Assembly: GCF_004364325.1 (NCBI RefSeq)
Contig: NZ_SOCP01000030.1
Location: forward strand, 21,799 to 85,798
Length of the DNA: 64,000 nucleotides
Source: Actinophytocola oryzae
Lineage (GTDB): Bacteria > Actinomycetota > Actinomycetes > Mycobacteriales > Pseudonocardiaceae
Reading direction: 5' to 3'
Position numbers and translations under genes: made by a program. Position 1 is the stretch's first letter; the number at the start of each line of letters is the position of its first letter. This document shows positions 1 to 8,835 of the stretch, piece after piece. The notes below the pieces were generated by a model, which worked only from the letters and a program-made list of their open reading frames with translations, searched no databases and had not been told where the DNA came from.

Positions 1-2904
1 CATGGGTGGCGCGTCGGCCACCAGGTCGCCCGCGGACTCCCGCAGCCGGACGGCCTCGTCGCGAGTCGGCACGACGATGAACAGCACGCCCGCGGCGGCG
101 GCCTGACCGACGCCCGTCTTCGGGTCCGAGCGGAGCACCTCGGCGAGTGCCCGTGTGCTGACCGCGTCGTTGACGGGTGCGAGGTCGTCGTCGCCGAAGG
201 CGGGCATGCGCCCAGCGGTCATGCGCGGGTCGTCCCCTTCCGAGGGGAGCACGAGGACCCAGCGCCCCGAGGTGGTCAGCTCGCGGGACAGCGTCGTCGC
301 GAGGTGCGGCACGTCGTCGGTGAGCGGCCCCTCCCGGCCTGCGACGAGCGCGCCCGCGGCCAGCCCGACGACGCCGAGCACGCCGAGCACCGCCGCGGGC
401 CGCACCCACGAAACCGTCGGGCCACCCGTCCGGCACACGCCGAGCAGCGCGTGCAGCAGCCCCCACCCGGCGAGCACGAGCCCAGGACCCGCCCAGCCGT
501 ACGTCGGCAGCGCGCCGGTGATCGAGGTCGCGCCCATGAACCGCACGAACACCACGCCGCAGCCACCCAGTACCGCGAGCGCGATCCCGGGGAAGGCCGT
601 GCGCCTCGGCCGCGCCACGACGCCGACCACCGCGCCGACGACGACCACGAGCCCCACGCCCGGCCACGCTCCCGGGCCGCCGGGGTCCAGCGACACCAGG
701 TCGAGCAGCGAGGCGACCGGCGTCGGCACGTACGCGCCCAGCCCGTGGACCACGACGCCGGGGTGCTGGATGAGGACCGCAGGCCAGGGCAGCAGCAACG
801 CGAGCGGCATCAGCACGACCACGAACAGGGCGGCCACGCGACGGCCGCCCGTGCCCCGGTAGCCGGGTAGCACGACGAACCCGGCGAGCGCGTACGCCAC
901 GAGCAGCAGGTGCACGAGCGGGGAGAACGCGCCGATCACGGCCAGCCCGAACGCCGAGGACGCGGCCGTCGAGAGCCAGGCGCCCGAGGTCGTCCGCGAG
1001 CGGCCGAGCAACGCGATGATGCCCGTGGTGACCGGCGGCACGAGCAGGTGCGCGACGACCACGTCGAGCCTGCCCTGCGCGACCGCGGCGGTGGCGGGCG
1101 GCAGCAGCGCGTAGGTGGCCGCGACGAGTGCCCGCACCCAGCGGTGCACCGGCAGCCGCCGCGTCGCCACGTACGCGAGGAGCCCGGACAGCGGCATGCT
1201 GCCGAGCAGCAGCAGCGCGACGGCCGCCTGCGTGCCGCCGAGCACCACCCCGAGGCCGCCGATGACCGCGAGGGCGGCGGGCGCGGGTGCCGCGGTGCCG
1301 CCCGCGACCGGGTGCCACGTCGCGAGGTAGCTCGACCAGGTGGTGCCGAGGTCGGCGACCGGGAGCAGCCTGCCGCCCGTGAGGTCGAGGCCGAGCCGTC
1401 CCGCGTTGACGTACAGGGCGACGGCGACCAGGCCGAGCACGAGCAGGACCGGTGGGGCGAGCAGCACCTGCCGGGCGAGCCGCGCCCGGTCGACCTCGAC
1501 GACCATCAGCTCCGGCTCGGGCTTCCCCGACCCGTCGCGCGGCACCGGCGAGGGCCTGCGACGCGGGCTCGGCCGCAACCCGTGGGGCAGCTCGACGTCG
1601 GGCACGGCCAGTGACACGGCCACCGCCGTCGCGGGCTGCCGCAGCCCGGCGGGTCGTTTCGGCCTGCCGTCCGCGCCCGCGGGCAGGGCGGCGGGCCCGA
1701 CCGGCAGCCGGACCTCCTCGACGAGCTGTTTCGCGACCTGTCCCGCCGACGGCACGACGACCGCGTCGGGCAGCCTGCCGAGCGCCGCGTCCGCCTCCAG
1801 CCGACGGCGCACGAGCTGGGCGACGGCCGCGCGGACCCCGTTGCGGAGCCTGGTGAGCCGCGAGGTGAACAACCCCCGGACGCTGCGGACGCGCACGGTG
1901 GCGTGGCGCAGTGTCCGGCCCTCCAGCAGACCGGCGTGCCCGCTGAGGACGTACGCCGCCGCGCCGAGCTCGGCCCGTGCCTCGACGAGCCTGCGCAGCA
2001 CGGCGAAGCCGACCGCACGGGACAGCGAGAGCAACAGCAGCCGGGGCACACCGACCACAAAGGACAGCAGTGAGCAGTTGACGAGGAACGTGCGGACCGC
2101 CTGCGCCCGTTCGACGGACGCGGTCGAGCCGCGGGGCGCGTCGACGGGACGCCGGTGACCGAGAACGGCACGCGCGTGCCGCATCCGCGCGGCGGGCACG
2201 CACAGCACCACGCTGCCGGCCCGGTTCGCACGCCAGCCGAAGTCGATGTCCTCACGCAGCAACGTGATCGCGGGGTCGAACCCGCCGAGCCGCTCCCACA
2301 GCTCGCGCCGCACGAGCATGCCCGCGGACGGCACGGCGAGGACCTCGGTGCTCTGCTCGTAGTCCCTGCCGAACCGGCTCCAGTCCACTTCGGACGGTCC
2401 GATGCCCGTCTGCCGGTGGCCGGAGGAGTCCGTGGACAGCCCGGCCTCCACCACCAGCCGGGAGTCGTCCCAGTCGAGCGCCAGCGGACCGAGCACCCCG
2501 GCGGACGGCGACGCCTCCGCGGCGGTCAGCAGCGTCGACAGACAGCGCGGATCGGGTGCGCAGTCGTCGTGCAGCACCCAGACCCAGCCGCCGGGGTCGC
2601 CCCACCGCTCGATGGCCGCGGACACGGCCTCCTGCACGGCGGCGGCGAACCCGGTGGACCGCTCGAGGGTGAGCACGCCGTCGAGCACGCGGTCCTCACC
2701 GCGTGCGGCGTCGCTCAGCAGACGCGCGGTGCCGTCACTCGAACCGGTGTCGACGGCCAGCACGTGCCGTGGCCGGGGCGAGGACCGCCGCAACGCGGCC
2801 AACGCCTCCGGCAACCACTCCTCGCCGTCATGGCAGACGAGCACCGCGAGCACTGGCGCGGTGCGCAGCACCGGGGTGCTCCCCCGTGAGCCGTAGCGAG
2901 GCAT
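1..2904 (-). CDS. Large membrane glycosyltransferase family 2 protein (3' part outside window)
   Basis: The minus-strand frame is open from the ATG at 2904 to the window edge (968 codons, no stop), so the C-terminus is missing. Residues 15-250 look like a GT2 (GT-A fold) catalytic domain: an early V-x-V-C-H-D-G segment, the nucleotide-sugar motif DTGSSDGT near residue 50, a DD pair in WVLHDDCAPD, and a late EDIDFGWR that fits the general base and acceptor region. From about residue 480 onward there are many hydrophobic helices typical of polytopic membrane GT2 proteins. It lies directly downstream of whiB2, where actinobacteria often carry a large GT2 membrane protein. It probably adds a sugar to an envelope polymer; donor and acceptor cannot be read from sequence. 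Confidence 0.85.
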   Translation of the reverse strand, partial: MPRYGSRGSTPVLRTAPVLAVLVCHDGEEWLPEALAALRRSSPRPRHVLAVDTGSSDGTARLLSDAARGEDRVLDGVLTLERSTGFAAAVQEAVSAAIERWGDPGGWVWVLHDDCAPDPRCLSTLLTAAEASPSAGVLGPLALDWDDSRLVVEAGLSTDSSGHRQTGIGPSEVDWSRFGRDYEQSTEVLAVPSAGMLVRRELWERLGGFDPAITLLREDIDFGWRANRAGSVVLCVPAARMRHARAVLGHRRPVDAPRGSTASVERAQAVRTFLVNCSLLSFVVGVPRLLLLSLSRAVGFAVLRRLVEARAELGAAAYVLSGHAGLLEGRTLRHATVRVRSVRGLFTSRLTRLRNGVRAAVAQLVRRRLEADAALGRLPDAVVVPSAGQVAKQLVEEVRLPVGPAALPAGADGRPKRPAGLRQPATAVAVSLAVPDVELPHGLRPSPRRRPSPVPRDGSGKPEPELMVVEVDRARLARQVLLAPPVLLVLGLVAVALYVNAGRLGLDLTGGRLLPVADLGTTWSSYLATWHPVAGGTAAPAPAALAVIGGLGVVLGGTQAAVALLLLGSMPLSGLLAYVATRRLPVHRWVRALVAATYALLPPATAAVAQGRLDVVVAHLLVPPVTTGIIALLGRSRTTSGAWLSTAASSAFGLAVIGAFSPLVHLLLVAYALAGFVVLPGYRGTGGRRVAALFVVVLMPLALLLPWPAVLIQHPGVVVHGLGAYVPTPVASLLDLVSLDPGGPGAWPGVGLVVVVGAVVGVVARPRRTAFPGIALAVLGGCGVVFVRFMGATSITGALPTYGWAGPGLVLAGWGLLHALLGVCRTGGPTVSWVRPAAVLGVLGVVGLAAGALVAGREGPLTDDVPHLATTLSRELTTSGRWVLVLPSEGDDPRMTAGRMPAFGDDDLAPVNDAVSTRALAEVLRSDPKTGVGQAAAAGVLFIVVPTRDEAVRLRESAGDLVADAPPM

Positions 2905-2941
2905 TCGCACAAGATGCCACGGACGGCCTGTGCTCCGTGTG

Positions 2942-3274
2942 TCAGACCACTCGTTTCTTCAGCTTGCGCCGCTCCCGCTCGGACAGCCCTCCCCAGATGC
3001 CGAAGCGCTCGTCGTGCCCGAGTGCGTACTCGAGGCACTCCGCCCTGACCTCACAGCCCTGGCAGATCCGCTTCGCCTCCCTGGTCGAGCCGCCCTTCTC
3101 GGGGAAGAACGCCTCCGGGTCGGTCTGCGCGCACAGCGCGCGTTCCTGCCACTCCTGCTCCTCGGTGTCGTCGAAGAGCTCAGCGAGCACGCCGAACTCC
3201 CCGAACGGGCGCTCCCCCCACTCCACGACGCCACCACTCCCACTGGTCAGATCATTCAGTTCGGTTCCCTGCAT
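2942..3274 (-). CDS. whiB2: WhiB-family iron-sulfur transcriptional regulator (WhiB2/WhmD type)
   Basis: The 110-aa protein has the four cysteines that bind a 4Fe-4S cluster in Wbl proteins: C48, C71, C74 and C80 (C-x22-C-x2-C-x5-C). They are followed by the G-I-W-G-G turn and a basic tail, ERERRKLKKRVV, that contacts DNA. Wbl proteins act with the principal sigma factor; the WhiB2/WhmD branch controls septation and cell division. Position next to the F420 genes matches whiB2 (Rv3260c) in mycobacteria. It runs in the same direction as the glycosyltransferase downstream (37 bp apart) and diverges from the M50 peptidase gene. Confidence 0.93.
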   Translation of the reverse strand: MQGTELNDLTSGSGGVVEWGERPFGEFGVLAELFDDTEEQEWQERALCAQTDPEAFFPEKGGSTREAKRICQGCEVRAECLEYALGHDERFGIWGGLSERERRKLKKRVV

Positions 3275-3508
3275 GCCCGTCCGCCTCCTCGCCTTTCGCG
3301 CTCCCCGGGTTGGCGGACACCACCCACCACTACTCCACTCGTGGCGAATGACATCGATGTGATTACACCCGTGTAGTCGCGGCGCGTCAAGCGATGCACC
3401 CGCCTGGGTGATGCCCTATCGGGCAGGGCGAAATACCTCGACGAGACCCTGCAATATCAGGAAAATGCCGTACCCGCACGACGACGTAACACCCCAAGTT
3501 GACACACT
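3275..3508. promoter_or_regulatory. Divergent promoter region between whiB2 and the M50 peptidase gene
   Basis: This 234-bp gap is less GC-rich than its neighbours and must hold both promoters. A near-perfect palindrome (TACAC-CC-GTGTA, 3364-3375) lies about 90 bp upstream of the whiB2 start and could be an operator. No confident -35/-10 pair was assigned. I see no coding sequence in it. Confidence 0.35.
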
Positions 3509-4285
3509 GTGGTCGTGCAGCGATCAGCGGTCCGCCCGTCGCCCGTGTTCCTCGGCATCCTGGCCGTCGCCATCGGCGGTGGGGTACTGGCAGCGTTCAG
3601 CGACGCGTTCCCCTACTCGAACCCCGACGTCATGGCCAAGGCGGGCATCTTCCTCATGGTGCTGGCCGGCTGGGGGGTCTCGCTGTGCCTGCACGAGTTC
3701 GGGCACGCGTTCGTGGCCTACCGGGGCGGCGACCGCGAGGTGTACTTCAAGGGCTACCTGACGCTGGACCCCCGCAAGTACACCGACCCCGTCTTCAGCC
3801 TCATCTTCCCTTTGTTGATCTTGGCGGTCGGCGGTATCCCGCTGCCGGGTGGTGCGGTGTTCATCAACCACCACTCGCTGCGCAACAAGCGGACCGAGTC
3901 GATGGTGTCGCTCGCCGGGCCGTTCTTCAACCTGCTGCTGGGCATCCTGCTCATGATCGTCGTCTCGTTGCTCCAGCCCACGTTCTGGCTGGCGTCCGGG
4001 CTCTCCTACCTCGCCCTGCTGCAGATCTTCGCGTTCGTGCTGAACATCCTGCCCATCCCCGGCCTCGACGGCTGGGGTGCGATCGAGCCGTGGCTCTCGC
4101 CCGAGGCGCAGCGGTTCGGCGCGAAGGCACGGCCGTGGGCACCGCTGATCCTGTTCGTGGCCATCTTCGCCATCCCACAGGTCGGACACGCCTTCCAGGA
4201 GGTCTCGTACAACCTGTACGAACTGGTCGGCGGCGACGGCGTCTTCGCGGCGTTCGGGGACCTGGCGTTCCGCTTCTGGGAGTGA
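3509..4285 (+). CDS. Site-2-protease-like M50 family membrane metallopeptidase
   Basis: The 258-aa polytopic protein carries the zinc motif HEFGHA (HExxH) in a hydrophobic segment at about residues 63-68. A second motif, NILPIPGLDGW at about residue 180, corresponds to the NPxPxxxLDG zinc-ligand loop of S2P enzymes. These place it in the M50 rhomboid-like or S2P intramembrane protease group, which cut membrane-bound substrates such as anti-sigma factors. There are about five to six membrane segments and no PDZ domain. The GTG at 3509 is used here; GTG 3515 is possible. fbiA starts 14 bp downstream, so the two may be cotranscribed. The substrate is unknown. Confidence 0.85.
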   Translation: MVVQRSAVRPSPVFLGILAVAIGGGVLAAFSDAFPYSNPDVMAKAGIFLMVLAGWGVSLCLHEFGHAFVAYRGGDREVYFKGYLTLDPRKYTDPVFSLIFPLLILAVGGIPLPGGAVFINHHSLRNKRTESMVSLAGPFFNLLLGILLMIVVSLLQPTFWLASGLSYLALLQIFAFVLNILPIPGLDGWGAIEPWLSPEAQRFGAKARPWAPLILFVAIFAIPQVGHAFQEVSYNLYELVGGDGVFAAFGDLAFRFWE

Positions 4286-4299
4286 GGCACGATGGTGCC

Positions 4300-5265
4300 G
4301 TGAAGGTTGTCGTACTGGTCGGCGGTGTCGGTGGGGCTCGGTTCCTGCAGGGGGTGAAGCACGCCCTCGGGCCGGACGCCGAGATCACGGCACTCGTCAA
4401 CACCGGCGACGACGTGTGGCTCCACGGCCTGCGGATCTGCCCGGACCTGGACACCTGCATGTACACGCTCGGCGCGGGCATCGACACCGAGCGCGGGTGG
4501 GGCCGCACCGGCGAGACGTGGACGGTCAAGGAGGAGCTGGCCGCCTACGACGCGGGCTCCGAGTGGTTCGGCCTCGGCGACAAGGACATCGCCACCCACC
4601 TCGTGCGGACTCGCATGCTGCGTGCGGGCTACCCGTTGTCGCAGGTCACCGAGGCCCTGTGCGCGCGGTGGCAGCCAGGCGTGCGCCTGCTCCCCATGAG
4701 CGACGACCGGGTGGAGACCCACGTCGTGATCGACGACCCGGCCTCGGGCGAGCGGGCGGCCGTGCACTTCCAGGAGTGGTGGATCCGCCACCGCGCCGCC
4801 CTGCCCGCGCACTCGATCGTCCCGGTCGGTGCCGAGGAGGCGACACCGGGGCCAGGTGTGCTCGACGCGATAGCCGCCGCGGACGTGATCCTGCTCGCCC
4901 CGTCGAACCCGGTGGTCAGCGTCGGCACGATCCTGGCCGTCCCCGGCGTGCGCACGGCCATGGTGAAGGCGGAGGCGAAGATCGTCGGCGTCTCCCCGAT
5001 CGTGAACGACAAGCCGGTGCGGGGCATGGCCGACGCGTGCCTGACGGCCATCGGCGTCGAGACGACGGCCGAGGCGGTCGGGCGGCACTACGGCGCGCGG
5101 ACGTCCGCGGTCGGACTGCTGGACGGCTGGCTGGTGCACACCGGCGACCGGGCCGTCGTGCCGGACGTCGAGGTCCGCGCGGTGCCGCTGCTCATGTCCG
5201 ATGTGGACGCCACGGCCTCGATGGTCCGCGCGGCGCTGTCCCTTGCCGGAGTCCCCGTTGAGTGA
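4300..5265 (+). CDS. fbiA: FbiA/CofD: 2-phospho-L-lactate (or phosphoenolpyruvate) transferase of coenzyme F420 biosynthesis
   Basis: The 321-aa protein begins with VVVLVGGVGGARFLQGV and has the NTGDD motif about residue 36, both CofD hallmarks. The enzyme transfers a phospholactyl or, in actinobacteria, a phosphoenolpyruvyl group from an activated guanosine diphosphate donor onto Fo, giving F420-0 or dehydro-F420-0. The GTG at 4300 was chosen because the family begins at exactly this beta strand; the upstream open frame overlaps the peptidase gene and does not look coding. Its stop overlaps the fbiB start by 8 bases, indicating translational coupling, as in mycobacterial fbiAB. Confidence 0.95.
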   Translation: MKVVVLVGGVGGARFLQGVKHALGPDAEITALVNTGDDVWLHGLRICPDLDTCMYTLGAGIDTERGWGRTGETWTVKEELAAYDAGSEWFGLGDKDIATHLVRTRMLRAGYPLSQVTEALCARWQPGVRLLPMSDDRVETHVVIDDPASGERAAVHFQEWWIRHRAALPAHSIVPVGAEEATPGPGVLDAIAAADVILLAPSNPVVSVGTILAVPGVRTAMVKAEAKIVGVSPIVNDKPVRGMADACLTAIGVETTAEAVGRHYGARTSAVGLLDGWLVHTGDRAVVPDVEVRAVPLLMSDVDATASMVRAALSLAGVPVE

Positions 5266-6472
5266 CCACGCCGCCGAGGGTGGCATCGAGATCCTGCCCG
5301 TGCCAGACCTGCCGGAGTTCCGCCCCGGCGACGATCTCTCCGGCGCCATCGCGAAGGCCGCGCGCTGGCTGCGCTCCGGTGACATCGTGGTGGTGACGAG
5401 CAAGGTCGTGTCCAAAGTGGAGGGCCGCCTCGTCCGCGTGCCCACCGATCCCGAGGAACGGGACAGGATCCGCCGCAGGCTGGTCTTCGACGAGTCGGTC
5501 CGCATCATCGCCCGCCGGGCCAGGACGCTCATCACGGAGAACCGCCTCGGCATCGTGCAGGCCGCCTCGGGCATCGACGCGTCGAACGTGGCGGGCGACG
5601 AACTGGCCCTGCTGCCTGCCGACCCGGACGCGTCGGCGATGGCACTGCGCTGGGGGCTTCGCGACCGTCTTGGCGTCGAGGTGGCGGTGGTGATCACCGA
5701 CACGATGGGCCGGGCCTGGCGCGTTGGTCAGACCGACGTGGCGATCGGCGCGTCGGGCCTGCGTGTCCTGCACGGCTACCGGGGCCAGGTGGACCGCCAC
5801 GGCAACGAACTGGCCGTGACCGAGGTCGCGGTGGCCGACGAGGTGGCCGGTGCGGCGGACCTGGTGAAGGGCAAGCTGGGTGCGATGCCGGTGGCCGTGG
5901 TCCGCGGCCTGCGGATCGGCTCGTCCGACTCGAAGGCACGCGACCTGGTCCGACCGGTCGACGAGGACCTGTTCCGCCTCGGCACGGAGGAGGCGATCGC
6001 CCTGGGCCGCCGGGAGGCGGTCCTGCTGCCGCCCGCCGGGGCCTTCACCGACGACCCGGTGGACGAGGCGACCCTGCGTGCGGCGGTGTCCGCCGCGCTG
6101 ACCGCGCACCACACCGGGCCGGTGCGGTTCGTGCACCTGGCCGACCGGGCCAGGCGCAAGCAGCTGCTGGACGAGACGCCCGCGGCTGACGAGTCGCTCC
6201 ACGACGCGCAGGAGATCGTGCTGCCGTTCCTGGTCAGGGACGGGACGGAGCTGCCGATCACGCCGGGGGCCGCGGTGCGGAACCTGCTGACGGCGCTGAC
6301 CGCCGAGGGGCTCGGCGCGCGATGGGTGGCCTTCGCGCCGGACGTCGTGCACACCGTGCTGGACCTGCCGCCCGACTGGGAGCCGCTCGGCGCCGTCGCC
6401 ATCGGTCATCCCGTCGACGGGCTTGCCCCGACGGAACCCGTCGACCCCGGTGAGCGTTTCCTCCGACGGTGA
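5258..6472 (+). CDS. fbiB: FbiB: F420-0:gamma-glutamyl ligase with short C-terminal reductase-like domain
   Basis: Residues 1 to about 245 are a CofE-type F420:gamma-glutamyl ligase, with VVVTSKVVSKVEGR near the N-terminus, ITENRLGIVQAASGIDASN and VITDTMGRAWR. It adds glutamates to F420-0. The rest resembles the nitroreductase-fold C-terminal domain of mycobacterial FbiB, which reduces dehydro-F420 with FMNH2, ending LDLPPDWEPLGAVAIG. Here that domain is only about 150 residues against roughly 200 in M. tuberculosis, with gaps after KQLLDE and after PFLVRDG. The TTG at 5258 is the best start because it overlaps the fbiA stop and the CofE domain begins soon after. The stop abuts the stop of a convergent methyltransferase gene. 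Confidence 0.93.
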   Translation: MSDHAAEGGIEILPVPDLPEFRPGDDLSGAIAKAARWLRSGDIVVVTSKVVSKVEGRLVRVPTDPEERDRIRRRLVFDESVRIIARRARTLITENRLGIVQAASGIDASNVAGDELALLPADPDASAMALRWGLRDRLGVEVAVVITDTMGRAWRVGQTDVAIGASGLRVLHGYRGQVDRHGNELAVTEVAVADEVAGAADLVKGKLGAMPVAVVRGLRIGSSDSKARDLVRPVDEDLFRLGTEEAIALGRREAVLLPPAGAFTDDPVDEATLRAAVSAALTAHHTGPVRFVHLADRARRKQLLDETPAADESLHDAQEIVLPFLVRDGTELPITPGAAVRNLLTALTAEGLGARWVAFAPDVVHTVLDLPPDWEPLGAVAIGHPVDGLAPTEPVDPGERFLRR

Positions 6473-7228
6473 CTACCGCCGCGCCAGCGCCAGCACGCAC
6501 CAGCGCAGGCTCAGCGTGAGCCGGTCGCCGTCGAGCCGGAACCCGATCCGGTCGTAGAAGGCCGGGTCGGCCCCGCGTCGCGCCAACTCGTTGATCTCCT
6601 CGGCCACCGACGCGGGCAGCACCCCGTGGCGTGACGCCCATTCGTGCAGGTCGACCGTGTGCCTGCCGTCGTGGTGCGCGATCTCGACGACCGCGAGACC
6701 GGCCCGTTCGGCGTGGTCGAGGAGGTCCTCGGTGAAGTACCACTCGCGGGGCGCCACCGACCGCAACCGCTGCAGCTGCCGGTACCAGTCGAGCTCCTCG
6801 CGGACGTCGTCCGCCACCTTCTGCGCGACCACGACGGCCCCGCCGGGGACCAGCACGCGCCGCCACTCCGCCAGCGCACGCCGCGCCCCGATGTAGTGCA
6901 GCACCGAACGGCCGGCGACCGCGGCCACGCTCGCGTCGGGGAGCGGCAGGACATCACCCACGGCCTGTGCCCGCCAGGCAGGCACGTCACGGGCCGAGGC
7001 CAGCATGCCGAACGACTTGTCGGTGCACAGCCACGGGCCGACACCGGCACCGCGCGCCGCGGTGGCCACGTCACCGCCGCCCGCACCGACCTCGACACAC
7101 GTGCCAGCGGGGGCGTGGTCGGCGATGAGCCGCACGATGTGACCGAGCAGGCCCTCGTCACCCGTCCACGCCGTGACGTTCCGGTACCACCCGGCGCCGC
7201 GGCCGAACATCGGGTCGGCGGTGGTCAT
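6473..7228 (-). CDS. Class I SAM-dependent methyltransferase
   Basis: The 251-aa protein has motif I of Rossmann-fold methyltransferases (CVEVGAGGGDVAT, about residues 44-56). An acidic residue follows the second strand (LCTDKS), then VGDVLPLPDASVA and a post-motif LVPGGAVVVAQK. This is the UbiE/Coq5-like small-molecule layout. Its ATG overlaps the stop of the pyruvate-kinase-like gene in an ATGA, so the two form a tight minus-strand operon that starts divergently from the NUDIX operon. The substrate cannot be inferred. It is the last gene of its operon and meets fbiB tail to tail. Confidence 0.85.
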   Translation of the reverse strand: MTTADPMFGRGAGWYRNVTAWTGDEGLLGHIVRLIADHAPAGTCVEVGAGGGDVATAARGAGVGPWLCTDKSFGMLASARDVPAWRAQAVGDVLPLPDASVAAVAGRSVLHYIGARRALAEWRRVLVPGGAVVVAQKVADDVREELDWYRQLQRLRSVAPREWYFTEDLLDHAERAGLAVVEIAHHDGRHTVDLHEWASRHGVLPASVAEEINELARRGADPAFYDRIGFRLDGDRLTLSLRWCVLALARR

Positions 7229-8226
7229 CGGTCCACGCGGAGCCGGACACCGGAGGCGGACACGGTGTCGAGTACGTGCTGTGCCGCCGCCATGGCCTCG
7301 ACCTGGTGCGGGTTCTTGCAGGTCTCGGGGCCGAACATCACCTCGTCGGCGCCGAGCGCCGCCGCGGCCGCCAGGTCGTGCAGCTCGGCGCGGTTGGGGA
7401 CGGCCCTGCCGAGCACGCTCTCGAAGACCTGGGTGGCGACGACGAACGGCTTCCCGGCCGCCGCCGAGGCCTCGGCGATCCGCCACTGAAGCAGGCCGAG
7501 GTGTTCCGGACCGCACTGCAGGGCAAGGTCACCACGACCGATGACGACGACGTCCGAGGCGGCGACGATCGCGTCGAGGTCCTCGACGGCCTCCCTGGTC
7601 TCGATCTTCACCGAGATCCCGACCTCGGGCGGCAGCAGTGCGCGGCACCGGTCGATGTCGGCGGCAGAACGCACGAACGACACCATCGCGTACTCGACGC
7701 CGAGCTCACCCGCCGTGGCGAAGTCCGCCTCGTTCATGGCGTTGACGGTGCCGAGGCCGAGGTCGATGCCCGCCGCCGTGATCGCCTTGCCCGGCGTGGC
7801 CCTCCCGCCCGCGGTGACCGAGCAGCTGTACTCCTCGCCCTTGCGCGACCCGACCCGCAGCACCGCGTCGGAGTCGCCGAGGTACAGCACGGTGTCCACG
7901 GGAAGCTCGACGCCGAGCGGCCGTTCGAGGTGGAGGTCGCAGCCCGGCTCCGAGCCGAGGGTGACCGTGGCGCCGGTCTCCAGCCTCGGGGCCGAGAACC
8001 GGGCGACACGCAGCTTCGTGCCCCTGCCGACGTCGAGGTGGACGGTGACCGGGCCGGCGGCGCGGAGCATCCCGACGAGTTCCCGGTTCTCCTCGTCGCC
8101 CCGGTAGCTGGTCGTCACCCGAAATGACCGAACACCGATTTCCAATGTCCTGTGAATGGATTCCGGAGTCCAGGTGGGTGGTCCACAAAACGTGGCGAGT
8201 ATACCAGTTCCCACGTGGATTCCCAT
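7225..8226 (-). CDS. Pyruvate kinase-like TIM-barrel protein without the allosteric C-domain
   Basis: The 333-aa protein follows the pyruvate kinase order. An opening strand ILATFCGPP is followed by GVRSFRV (R36, matching the substrate Arg of M-N-x-x-R-x-N-F-S). A degenerate B domain follows, then VKIETREAVEDLDAI (K207 and E209 matching the K-x-E pair), GRGDLAL at 230-236 and VATQVFES at 263-270. The usual LDTKGPEIR is altered to LDVGRGTKLR and the effector-binding C-domain is absent. The family transfers phosphate between PEP and ADP with Mg2+ and K+; whether this homologue still does is open. ATG 8226 is preferred by homology; ATG 8271 is an alternative and neither has a clear Shine-Dalgarno. 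It is the first gene of the operon with the methyltransferase. Confidence 0.8.
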   Translation of the reverse strand: MGIHVGTGILATFCGPPTWTPESIHRTLEIGVRSFRVTTSYRGDEENRELVGMLRAAGPVTVHLDVGRGTKLRVARFSAPRLETGATVTLGSEPGCDLHLERPLGVELPVDTVLYLGDSDAVLRVGSRKGEEYSCSVTAGGRATPGKAITAAGIDLGLGTVNAMNEADFATAGELGVEYAMVSFVRSAADIDRCRALLPPEVGISVKIETREAVEDLDAIVAASDVVVIGRGDLALQCGPEHLGLLQWRIAEASAAAGKPFVVATQVFESVLGRAVPNRAELHDLAAAAALGADEVMFGPETCKNPHQVEAMAAAQHVLDTVSASGVRLRVDR

Positions 8227-8295
8227 CGATTTCACTGATTGTGGACAATTGCCGTGGACGACAATTAGCATAGCCGACGTCGATCAGGAGGACAG

Positions 8296-8835
8296 ATGGT
8301 GGCGGCGGCGCGGTCCGGACCGGCGGAACAGGGCGTCGGGCGGGGCGACCGGCACCTGGCGGTGCCGCGCGTGCTGGTGTTCCCCCGCCGCCGGGACGGA
8401 CACGTCCTGCTGCTGAGGGGCGCGCCGGACAAGAAGACCTGGGCCGGCCGGTACAACGGGTTCGGCGGGCACGTCGAGGCGGGCGAGGACCCCCTGACCG
8501 CCGCCCGGCGGGAGCTGCGCGAGGAGTCCGGGATCGACCTGCCGTTCGCCGCGTTCCGGCTGGCGGTGATCGTCACGATCGACCTGCCGGGGCCGGGCGT
8601 GCTGCTGTTCGTGTTCTCCGCCGAGGTCCCGGACACGGCACCGCCGGTCGCCGGTTCGGTGGAAGGCACACCGGAATGGCACCGGGTCGACACCGTCGCG
8701 ACACTGCCCGCCGTCGAGGACCTGCCGTGGCTCGTGTCCACGGTGTTCGGCGGCCGACCCGGTCCCGTGTTCGCCCGTTACTCCTACGACGCCTCGAACG
8801 TCCTCGAGATCGGGGTCGCGGATGACCTCGGGTGA
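8296..8835 (+). CDS. NUDIX hydrolase
   Basis: The 179-aa protein contains a perfect NUDIX box, G-x5-E-x7-R-E-U-x-E-E-x-G-U, at residues 58-80 (G58, E64, R72, E73, E76, E77, G79). Such enzymes cleave a nucleoside diphosphate linked to another group, using Mg2+ held by the box glutamates. AGGAGG lies just upstream of ATG 8296. It opens a five-gene plus-strand operon and overlaps the radical SAM gene by 14 bases. About 15 residues precede the core fold. The substrate may be a product of the neighbouring enzymes, a damaged nucleotide or a sugar nucleotide; nothing in the sequence decides. Confidence 0.92.
   Translation: MVAAARSGPAEQGVGRGDRHLAVPRVLVFPRRRDGHVLLLRGAPDKKTWAGRYNGFGGHVEAGEDPLTAARRELREESGIDLPFAAFRLAVIVTIDLPGPGVLLFVFSAEVPDTAPPVAGSVEGTPEWHRVDTVATLPAVEDLPWLVSTVFGGRPGPVFARYSYDASNVLEIGVADDLG

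Noticed and set aside
4006..5703. 565-codon minus-strand open frame over fbiA
   Set aside because: Antisense shadow; fbiA and fbiB motifs are clear on the plus strand.
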